Part shown: one piece after another, positions 28,397-35,196 of the stretch
Layout of the letters: every line of letters begins with the position of its first letter
How positions within the stretch are numbered: position 1 is the stretch's first letter
Source of the DNA: Robiginitomaculum sp.
GTDB lineage: Bacteria > Pseudomonadota > Alphaproteobacteria > Caulobacterales > Maricaulaceae
Assembly: GCA_021776615.1 (NCBI GenBank)
Contig: JAJFFO010000002.1
Location: forward strand, 1-64,000
Length of the DNA stretch: 64,000 bases
Direction: 5' to 3'
Notes under the pieces: model-generated
The model's input: only the letters and a program-made list of their open reading frames with translations
Told to the model about the DNA's origin: nothing
Databases searched by the model: none
Translations under genes and position numbers: made by a program

Positions 28397-29242
28397 ATGC
28401 GCTTGTTTGTTATTTTGTTTGCCCTTTTAGTGGTGGGAGCGGTGCCATCCTTGGCGCAGGAAAACCAGGAATGGCGTAAGGTTGACCCGCAAAACCTGCT
28501 GCTTATTGAAACCCTTCATGGCGACGTCGCCATCGAGCTTAATGCCAGGTTTGCGCCAAACCATGCGCAAAGAATGCGCGGATTGGCCAAAGCGCAGTTT
28601 TATGACGGGCTTAGCTTTTACCGCGTGATTGAAGGGTTTGTCGCGCAAGGTGGCCGTGAGGAAGGTGATCTTCCTGACTGGCCGGTATTAATTAATGAAA
28701 ATGATCGGCCAACAGAGGGCCTAAATTTTGTCCCCACCGGGTCGCCTGATTTGTATGCGCCGATAGCGGGGCATGAGGGCGGTTTTGCCGCGGCCCATAA
28801 CCCCGACACTGGCAGAGCGTGGCTCATGCATTGCGTGGGGGCGATGGCCATGGCGCGCGATGAAGCTCCGGACACCGGCGACACTGACTTTTACATCGTG
28901 ATTGGGCCAAGTACGCGCTATCTGGATCGGAACTTGACCATATTTGGCCGGGTGATTGACGGCATGGAGTTTATTCAGAAGCTAAATCGCGGGGATCGCG
29001 CTGTGGGCAATGGGGTGATTGAAGACGAAGCCATGCGCGACCCGATTGTTTCTATGCGAGTGGCGGCTGATTTACCGGCTGAATCGCGTCCGGTTTATGA
29101 AGTCATGCGTGATGACAGCAAAGCTTTTGAAGATTTCAAAACCTCGAAGCGGGTGCGCAATGCGGCCTTCTTCTACCGCCATCCGCCGGAAGTTATTGAG
29201 GCGTGCAATGTGCAGGCCCCGGCCCGGCGTGTTGTGCCTTGA
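28397..29242 (+). CDS. Periplasmic cyclophilin-type peptidyl-prolyl isomerase
   Basis: A 281-residue protein with a signal peptide (MRLFVILFALLVVGAVPSLA) and a cyclophilin domain: YDGLSFYRVIEGFVAQGG (catalytic Arg and surrounding strand), then MAMARD and DTDFYIVIGPSTRYLDRN, and FGRVIDGMEFIQKL. It is expected to assist folding of exported proteins at proline bonds. A C-terminal extension of about 60 residues lies beyond the cyclophilin domain. It is 38 nt after the Rid gene on the same strand and is followed by ruvX. Confidence 0.9.
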   Translation: MRLFVILFALLVVGAVPSLAQENQEWRKVDPQNLLLIETLHGDVAIELNARFAPNHAQRMRGLAKAQFYDGLSFYRVIEGFVAQGGREEGDLPDWPVLINENDRPTEGLNFVPTGSPDLYAPIAGHEGGFAAAHNPDTGRAWLMHCVGAMAMARDEAPDTGDTDFYIVIGPSTRYLDRNLTIFGRVIDGMEFIQKLNRGDRAVGNGVIEDEAMRDPIVSMRVAADLPAESRPVYEVMRDDSKAFEDFKTSKRVRNAAFFYRHPPEVIEACNVQAPARRVVP

Positions 29243-29272
29243 TGGGAGAAGTCTGCCAAGGTGGGTCCGGCC

Positions 29273-29722
29273 ATGGCCCTCATTGAGTTGAGCCAAATGG
29301 CGCCGGTCGGTGCGTTATTGGGGTTGGACCCTGGCACCAAAACGCTGGGCGTGGCGGTGTCGGATGGTGCGCGTATTGGTGCCAATCCTATCGAAACTAT
29401 TCGCCGGACGAAGTTCAAAGCCGATATGGAGCGTCTTTTTGCGCTCTATGATGATCGGCAATGCGTTGGTATCGTGCTCGGCATGCCGACAAATATGGAT
29501 GGCACCTCTGGTCCGCGCGCGCAAAGCGTGCGGGCGTTCGCCGCCAATGTGCTGGCTACGCGGGATGTGCCCATTGCGTTTTGGGATGAGCGCCTTTCAA
29601 CTGTCGCCGTTGAACGCACTTTGCTGGAAGCCGATACACGCCGCGATCGGCGCCGCGCGGTGATCGACAAAATGGCAGCCGCTTATATATTGCAAGGGGC
29701 GTTGGATCGCCTGCGGCAATAG
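29273..29722 (+). CDS. ruvX: Holliday junction resolvase-like protein RuvX (YqgF)
   Basis: A 149-residue RNase H-fold protein; the family functions in 16S rRNA 5'-end maturation and/or recombination. Conserved acidic motifs are LGLDPGTKTLGVAVSD (residues about 16-31), the middle VLGMPTNMDGT, and FWDERLSTVAVE; the late DKMAAAYILQ supplies the last acidic residue. ATG 29273 is preferred, with AAGGTGG upstream; GTG 29261 would add four residues. Confidence 0.93.
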   Translation: MALIELSQMAPVGALLGLDPGTKTLGVAVSDGARIGANPIETIRRTKFKADMERLFALYDDRQCVGIVLGMPTNMDGTSGPRAQSVRAFAANVLATRDVPIAFWDERLSTVAVERTLLEADTRRDRRRAVIDKMAAAYILQGALDRLRQ

Positions 29723-29774
29723 TGGTGGGCGATCCGCTATCACAACTAAAGCTTACAAAACAAGGGAGAGCACA

Positions 29775-29936
29775 TTGTCGAAAAAATTAATGGCCATAGG
29801 GTTGGCTACGGCGATTGGGTTATTGCTGCTTATTGTTCTTGGGCATTTTGGCTTCAGCTTTCCGGGTTTCATCAATTGCGCCATCGTTGGGTTGGTCAGC
29901 GCCAGCTTAAGCGTTGTGTTTTTGAATCGCCGCTAA
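29775..29936 (+). CDS. Small inner-membrane protein (53 residues)
   Basis: A TTG start at 29775 with GGGAG 6 nt upstream begins a 53-residue frame with one long or two short hydrophobic segments (ATAIGLLLLIVLGHFGFSF, then INCAIVGLVSASLSVVFL) and basic ends (SKKL, NRR), typical of a small membrane protein. No family recognised. It is 52 nt after ruvX, and its TAA overlaps the convergent stop of the LOG gene by 4 bases. Confidence 0.55.
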   Translation: MSKKLMAIGLATAIGLLLLIVLGHFGFSFPGFINCAIVGLVSASLSVVFLNRR

Positions 29937-30475
29937 AACCCGAGTTTTTGTAAGGCCTCTTGCGGCGAATGCGCCCGCATAGCTTGGTCGCGAACGCTTG
30001 CCGACGTAAAGCCCTCATTAATGGAATGTTCCAGCAGCGTAAAAAAACCATCCCAATAGCCATTGTGATCCAAAAATACGGTTTTCATCGGGAATAGACC
30101 AAGATTGGTCCAACTCAGGACTTCCACGACCTCTTCCATCGTACCTAAGCCGCCTGGCAAAACCACAAAGCCGGCACTTTCGGTGGCCATGCGCGCTTTG
30201 CGTTCATGCAGCGTTTCGACAATTTCAAGGGTGCAATCGTCGAAGGCGTTTTCCGCGGACGAGAGAAACCCTGGCATAATGCCCAGCACCTCGCCGCCGC
30301 CCTCGCGCGCGGCGCGCGCGGCAACGCCCATCAACCCAATGCCACCACCGCCATACACCAGGCGCAGCTTTTGTGCGGCCGTTTCTCGCCCAAAGGCGTG
30401 GGCGAGGTCAGCATAGGCGCTGGACTTTCCGTTTCGGGACCCGCAAAAGAGACAGACTGAGCGCTGTTTTGGCAT
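29933..30475 (-). CDS. LOG family protein (cytokinin riboside 5'-monophosphate phosphoribohydrolase type)
   Basis: The 180-residue protein has the family signature PGGLGTMEEVVEVLSW (PGGxGTxxE) and the nucleotide-binding GGGGIGLMG, with VCLFCGSR at the start. Related enzymes remove ribose 5-phosphate from adenine-type nucleotides; in bacteria the physiological substrate is often unclear (AMP nucleosidase-like). ATG 30475 has GAGG 8 nt upstream; ATG 30481 is too close to it. It is divergent from the LysM gene, sharing a 90-bp promoter region. Confidence 0.92.
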   Translation of the reverse strand: MPKQRSVCLFCGSRNGKSSAYADLAHAFGRETAAQKLRLVYGGGGIGLMGVAARAAREGGGEVLGIMPGFLSSAENAFDDCTLEIVETLHERKARMATESAGFVVLPGGLGTMEEVVEVLSWTNLGLFPMKTVFLDHNGYWDGFFTLLEHSINEGFTSASVRDQAMRAHSPQEALQKLGF

Positions 30476-30565
30476 GTTCATGACCTCAATTTGAACACAA
30501 CTTTTTTATTTGTGCTCATACCGACAATCAAGGTATTGTGATTCCGGTAAAGTGAAAGGCAAATT

Positions 30566-31549
30566 ATGTCGACAACCCGCGGATTTATCATCGCGCTCAT
30601 ATTCGCCGCCATAATTGCGGCCATGGTGATCGGCTTTGCCAGATTTCGCGGCGATAAAGAGCCAGTTGTCTCGACTGAGACTGCCCAAGACACCCAGCAA
30701 GTCGACACCAAGGGTGGACCTTCTTTAGGCCCATCCTTTGACATTGTACGCGTTGACCCGCAGGGCACGGCGGTGATTGCCGGCCGGGCCGAGCCTAATG
30801 CTCATATTGTGTTGCAGGCCAATGGCCTGCCGGTTGCCGAGACCTATGCCAGCAGCAATGGCGATTGGACCATTATTATCAATGATCCTTTGGACGCGGG
30901 CGCGCTGGAACTTACGTTGGATATGGAAACTGAAGACGGGCGCACGGTGCGCTCTGACCAGGTGGTGGTGGTGTCGATACCGCGTGGCCGCAATAAGCGC
31001 CCGCTAGTGGTGCTGGGGCGCTCTGGCGGCCCTAGCCGTGTATTGCAAAGCCCTGATGATGGTATTCAAACCGGGCCATTGGTTCTTGAGGCGGTTGATT
31101 ATGATCGTGCCGGTGGTGTGGTGTTTTCAGGGCGGGCATTGCCCAATTCTGGTATTCGCGTTTTGGCCGATGGCAAGCTGTTGGGGCAAACACGGGCCAA
31201 TGATCAGGGCCAGTGGATTCTTGAAGGCGTCGAACCATTGGCTCCCGGCGTTTACGATTTGCAAGTGGACCAGGTTGGCCCCGATGGCCGCGTTAGTGCC
31301 GTCATTGCCTTGCCTTTTGAGCGCGCCAGCCCGCAATCGATTGCCGATGCGCCGCCCGGCTCGGTGATTGTGCAACCGGGTAATTCATTGTGGCGTATCG
31401 CCCGGCGGCTGTATGGTTCTGGCTGGCAATATACCATCATTTACCGGGCGAATTCGGGTCGTATTCGAGATCCGGACCTTATATATCCCGGCCAAATTTT
31501 CTCTATTCCCGAGACGGCACAAAGCAGTGATCTGTCTAATGACGGATAA
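30566..31549 (+). CDS. Membrane-anchored protein with Ig-like repeats and C-terminal LysM domain
   Basis: The 327-residue protein has an N-terminal membrane anchor (GFIIALIFAAIIAAMVIGF), two related extracytoplasmic repeats (GRAEPNAHIVLQANGLPVAE and GRALPNSGIRVLADGKLLGQ, each followed by a GDW/GQW strand), and a LysM domain (residues about 270-320: IVQPGNSLWRIARRLYGSGW, YPGQIFSIP). LysM binds N-acetylglucosamine polymers, so it probably docks on peptidoglycan. It lies upstream of the Atm1-type exporter on the same strand, 76 nt apart. Confidence 0.88.
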   Translation: MSTTRGFIIALIFAAIIAAMVIGFARFRGDKEPVVSTETAQDTQQVDTKGGPSLGPSFDIVRVDPQGTAVIAGRAEPNAHIVLQANGLPVAETYASSNGDWTIIINDPLDAGALELTLDMETEDGRTVRSDQVVVVSIPRGRNKRPLVVLGRSGGPSRVLQSPDDGIQTGPLVLEAVDYDRAGGVVFSGRALPNSGIRVLADGKLLGQTRANDQGQWILEGVEPLAPGVYDLQVDQVGPDGRVSAVIALPFERASPQSIADAPPGSVIVQPGNSLWRIARRLYGSGWQYTIIYRANSGRIRDPDLIYPGQIFSIPETAQSSDLSNDG

Positions 31550-31625
31550 GGCCTGAACGGTAAAATTTGCTGGTTACGGCCGACACCTGTCTTGCAACTG
31601 GCGACGATCGGCCTAAGTAGGTCTG

Positions 31626-33479
31626 ATGAGCGCCGAGCACCCGCACAATTTCGATGATGATGACATTAAGTCTGCCGATGGCGGGCTTGGCCGCGCCCTG
31701 GCCAAGGTGTTTCAATTGCTGGCCCGGCCAGCGTTAAAATCATATCGCCCGATTATGGGTTTTGCGATTATTCTGACGCTGGTTGGCAAAGTTCTCTCCG
31801 TGGCATCACCGGTATTTTTCGGCGAGGCGGTGAATGTGGTGGCGTCCGGCAAGGGCGCGGCGGTTACTGGCACCCTGCTTGGTTTGCTGGCCCTGTGGGG
31901 CTTTACCCGGGTGCTGGCCGGTGCGTTACCACAAATTCGCACCATGATTTTTGCGCCGGTTAGTCAGGAAGCCCAGCGCATTGTCGCCGTTGAAGCGTTT
32001 GCGCACGCCAGCAATCTGTCCTTGCAATTTCACCTTACCCGCCGCGCCGGTGCCCTCAACCGGGTTATTGAGCGCGGCGCGGCGGCCATTGATTTTCTCC
32101 TTCGCTTTCTTGCTTTCAACATCGTGCCAACCTTGATTGAGCTGGCCTTGGCTTCAGTTTTATTGGCTGTGCGTTATGGGCCAAGTTTTGCCCTGATTGC
32201 GGTTGCCACGGTGGGGCTGTACGCGGGTTTCACCGTTTGGATTACCGAATGGCGGGTCAAACAACGGCGCGAGATGAATGAAGCGGATTCAAACCTGCGG
32301 GCCAGCATTGTCGACTCGCTGACCAATTTTGAAACCGTAAAAGCCTTTGCCGCCGAAGAACGCGAAGCCAATAAATTCAGCAATAGCCTCAGCAGCTTTA
32401 ATCTCAAATATGTCGCGGTAGTGCGCTCACTCTCGGTGCTCAATGGCGGCCAGGAATTTGTGATGACCCTCGGGCTGGTTGCGGCCGCTTTGGTGGCTGG
32501 TCTTGGGGCGTTGAGTGGGCGTCTCTCCATTGGTGACATGGCTGCTGTGGTGATGATTTTGATGAACATTTTCCGCCCCCTTGGTATTTTGGGCTTTGCC
32601 TGGCGCGAAATTAAGCAAGGTGCTGTGGACCTTGAAAAACTCGATGGTTTGTTGGCGATGCAGCCCGATATTGCCGATGCGCCCAACGCCCCGGCTTTGC
32701 AGCTTAAAGGCGGCGCGGTGCGCTTTGAGCATGTCGCTTTCACCCATGAAGGTCGCACTGACGGCTTGGACAATGTCAGCTTTGACGTGCCGCCCGGTGC
32801 GCGGATTGGCATTGCCGGGCCAAGCGGCGCTGGTAAATCGACCATATTGCGGCTGCTTTTTCGGTTTTATGACCCGCAATCGGGGACGATTTCCATCGAT
32901 AGGCAGGATTTGCGCGGGATAACCCAACAATCCTTGCGCGACGCCTTGGCATTGGTGCCGCAAGATGTGGCTTTGTTTAACGATACGCTGCGCGCCAACA
33001 TTGCCTATGCCAAGCCCGACGCCAGTGATGAGCACATTATGCAAGTGGCAAGCCGGGCGCACCTTGGCGAGTTTATTCGCGCTTTGCCCTTGGGGCTTGA
33101 TACGCGGGTTGGCGAACGCGGCCTTAAACTTTCGGGCGGCGAGAAACAACGGGTTGGCATTGCCCGCGCCATCATGAAGGACCCGGCAATCCTGATCCTC
33201 GACGAAGCCACCTCCAGCCTCGATAGCGAGACCGAGAATGAGGTGCAGGCCGCCCTTAATGAGGCCGCCAAAGGCCGGACCACCTTGGCCATCGCCCATA
33301 GGCTCTCCACCATTGCCGATGCCGACCTTATTGTGGTGGTTGATCAGGGGCACATTGCGCAAAGCGGCACCCATGAAGACTTGCTGGCTGCCAAAGGCCT
33401 CTATGCGCGCATGTGGCAGCGGCAGATTGAATCGGGCGAAATCAGCCAAACCCTCGCCGCCGACCGAACATCCAAATAG
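31626..33479 (+). CDS. Atm1/HMT1-type ABC exporter (fused permease-ATPase)
   Basis: A 617-residue half-transporter with a six-helix exporter domain (residues ~40-345) and an ATPase: Walker A GPSGAGKSTILRLL, Q-loop LVPQDV, signature LSGGEKQRVGIARAI, Walker B ILILDEATSSLD and H-loop IAHRLSTI. The segment HLTRRAGALNRVIERG in the membrane part is characteristic of the Atm1/ABCB7 group, which exports glutathione-related or sulphur compounds involved in Fe-S biogenesis and metal tolerance. The substrate here is inferred from family only. Confidence 0.92.
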   Translation: MSAEHPHNFDDDDIKSADGGLGRALAKVFQLLARPALKSYRPIMGFAIILTLVGKVLSVASPVFFGEAVNVVASGKGAAVTGTLLGLLALWGFTRVLAGALPQIRTMIFAPVSQEAQRIVAVEAFAHASNLSLQFHLTRRAGALNRVIERGAAAIDFLLRFLAFNIVPTLIELALASVLLAVRYGPSFALIAVATVGLYAGFTVWITEWRVKQRREMNEADSNLRASIVDSLTNFETVKAFAAEEREANKFSNSLSSFNLKYVAVVRSLSVLNGGQEFVMTLGLVAAALVAGLGALSGRLSIGDMAAVVMILMNIFRPLGILGFAWREIKQGAVDLEKLDGLLAMQPDIADAPNAPALQLKGGAVRFEHVAFTHEGRTDGLDNVSFDVPPGARIGIAGPSGAGKSTILRLLFRFYDPQSGTISIDRQDLRGITQQSLRDALALVPQDVALFNDTLRANIAYAKPDASDEHIMQVASRAHLGEFIRALPLGLDTRVGERGLKLSGGEKQRVGIARAIMKDPAILILDEATSSLDSETENEVQAALNEAAKGRTTLAIAHRLSTIADADLIVVVDQGHIAQSGTHEDLLAAKGLYARMWQRQIESGEISQTLAADRTSK

Positions 33480-33546
33480 CACCATTCTATTGCCGTCTCA
33501 GAGGGTGAGGATAAACCCGGCTTCCCGAACACCCTTGTCAGGGACG

Positions 33547-33656
33547 AAAAGGGACAATTCAGCGCAGACTCTTGCAGCATATTATGGGCCTGAGGGGCAG
33601 ATAAGGGGCGTTTAAGGGACACCGAAGGGGCAGGGCAGAGGGGCAAGTGTCCCTTA
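33547..33656. repeat. Dispersed intergenic repeat, copy 2
   Basis: The words AAAAGGGACA (33547-33556), TGAGGGGCAG (33591-33600), TTAAGGGACA (33612-33621) and TGTCCCTTA (33648-33656) recur here. TGAGGGGCAG and TTAAGGGACA are identical to the minus strand at 17973-17992, where they are contiguous; here 11 bp separate them. The last word is inverted relative to the others, so the region could fold. Confidence 0.5.
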
Positions 33657-33746
33657 GCGTTACCCATCAAAACCTAACGGGGTGCAGCCCCAGCGCAAGC
33701 GGCGGTGCGCGGTTTTTCTGCATATTTTGCTTGCAATTATTATAAA

Positions 33747-33780
33747 CCAGTTGTACCCATAGGTCACACGGCACAACTGG
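33747..33780. promoter_or_regulatory. Candidate operator of the GntR gene
   Basis: CCAGTTGT (33747-33754) and ACAACTGG (33773-33780) form a perfect inverted repeat with an 18-nt spacer that itself contains ACCCATAGGT, a near-palindrome. It ends 12 nt before the start codon of the GntR regulator, an arrangement that fits autorepression as known for YtrA-type regulators. Confidence 0.45.
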
Positions 33781-33792
33781 GACATTTAATTT

Positions 33793-34182
33793 ATGGAAAT
33801 AGTCATCGATATTGACGGCGCGGATCCGTTGTTTGCCCAATTGGTCGCGCAGATAAAGCAAGCGGTTTTGGACGGTAAAATTTCGCCCGGCGATCCCTTG
33901 CCATCAATTCGACAATTGGCGAACGATTTGGCCCTCAATAATAAAACCGTGGCCAAGGCCTATCGTTTATTAGAGCGCGATCAGGTTATTCAAGCCAAGG
34001 GCTATCGCGGGACCTTCATTCACCCCGACGCCATCGCCAATAGTGGTGTTGATTTGAATGCGTGGGTTTTGAGCAGTTTGCATCAAACCATTAACGCCTT
34101 GCGCGGCGGCGGTGTCACCGATTCCGAGATTAGAATCGCGTTCACCAATGCCATGAGCAATCAAAATTTAAAAGGAAATTGA
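33793..34182 (+). CDS. GntR family transcriptional regulator (YtrA subfamily)
   Basis: The 129-residue protein is an N-terminal winged helix (PLFAQLVAQIKQAVLDGKI, LPSIRQLANDLALNNKTV, AYRLLERDQVIQAKGYRGTF) with only a short C-terminal helical tail, the architecture of the YtrA group, which lacks a large ligand-binding domain. YtrA-type proteins usually repress a neighbouring membrane protein or ABC transporter operon. The next gene, a membrane protein, begins 1 nt after the stop, so the pair is one operon. Confidence 0.9.
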   Translation: MEIVIDIDGADPLFAQLVAQIKQAVLDGKISPGDPLPSIRQLANDLALNNKTVAKAYRLLERDQVIQAKGYRGTFIHPDAIANSGVDLNAWVLSSLHQTINALRGGGVTDSEIRIAFTNAMSNQNLKGN

Positions 34183-34183
34183 G

Positions 34184-35071
34184 ATGTTGATCGAGTTTTT
34201 ATTTTACGCCGTGTTTTTGGGGCAGGTTTTTATCATTTCCTATGATTACCCCAAAAAAGTGCTAAAGCGGAATGATTATGTGCTGACCAATTATCCAGCC
34301 AGTGAATACCCAAAACTGTATCAAAACGCATATTATGCGGACCCGGCAAAAGTGATCCGCAAGGTGCTGTCGAGGTTTCGGTTTATGAATCTGGTAATGG
34401 TATTGCTAGGCGTGGGCTTGCTGTTGGCCATGGCCGTGACCGGCTATGCGCCAAGCGGTATTAAAGAAAATCAACATATTTTGCTGGTGGTCGTTTTCTT
34501 TTTTCTGCAGATTGCCCCGCATATCTATATCGAAATCACCACCTTAAAATGGTATCGGCTCATGCGTGACGCAGTGAAAAACAGTGTCCGCAAGGCTGAT
34601 TTGCGCCCTCGGCATCTGTTCGATTTTGTCTCGCCAGTTTTTGTGGTTTTGGCAGTTCTTCTCTATGTGGCGTGGCTGGTTTTCTACCTTTACGAACGTG
34701 GGCTAACTACGCCTTGGGAATGGGAACAATATGTCACTGTGTCCTTGATTACCGCCGTAAATCTGTTCAATGCGGTGACAATTTTCAAATTCGTAAACGG
34801 CAAAAAACTGGACCCGCATCAAGCTTATGATGACCAGTTAAAACTCATCGAAGCCATGGTTAAAGTCCATGTGTTTGCCAGTATCTGCATGAGTGCCTTT
34901 CTCATCATTATGCAGTTGGTCAACACCTATAATCTGGACCTGTTTGAGCCGGTGTTTTTAAGCGCTTACTTTCAACTGATTGCGGTGTTTGGCATTGGGC
35001 AAATGATGCGGACATTCACCATCGATACCGTCGATTTCGACGTCTATAAAGAGGCTGCCTCCCCAAGTTAA
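34184..35071 (+). CDS. Multi-pass membrane protein, unknown function
   Basis: A 295-residue protein with about seven hydrophobic segments (residues ~1-20, 66-88, 100-120, 150-172, 185-205, 225-250, 260-280). Between the first two is a hydrophilic stretch containing KKVLKRNDYVLTNYPASEYP. No transporter signature or catalytic motif is recognisable. It is directly coupled to the GntR regulator (1-nt gap), which suggests that its level is controlled by that protein and perhaps by envelope-active compounds, as for other YtrA-controlled membrane proteins. Confidence 0.7.
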   Translation: MLIEFLFYAVFLGQVFIISYDYPKKVLKRNDYVLTNYPASEYPKLYQNAYYADPAKVIRKVLSRFRFMNLVMVLLGVGLLLAMAVTGYAPSGIKENQHILLVVVFFFLQIAPHIYIEITTLKWYRLMRDAVKNSVRKADLRPRHLFDFVSPVFVVLAVLLYVAWLVFYLYERGLTTPWEWEQYVTVSLITAVNLFNAVTIFKFVNGKKLDPHQAYDDQLKLIEAMVKVHVFASICMSAFLIIMQLVNTYNLDLFEPVFLSAYFQLIAVFGIGQMMRTFTIDTVDFDVYKEAASPS

Positions 35072-35196
35072 AAGCGTCGCCCGCCGTTAAGGCCTGCGCG
35101 CCTTTGATAAGCGCAGCCAGCGGCGGAGCTATGCCCAAACCCTCCAAAACTTCAGCCCAAACTCAACCCAAATTCAATCTTATAAGAGGTGATAAT

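Larger units (their letters stand above)
33480..33792. other. Intergenic region with repeats upstream of the GntR gene
   Basis: No gene is supported in these 313 bp. The first part is rich in AGGGGCA/AAGGGACA words (the dispersed repeat annotated at 33547-33656), and the second carries the inverted repeat at 33747-33780 near the GntR start. Confidence 0.5.

Noticed and set aside
32427-33485. Long minus-strand open frame (352 codons) opposite the ABC exporter
   Set aside because: Its product is rich in Gly/His/Asn without any domain, and the + strand gene has all ABC motifs.
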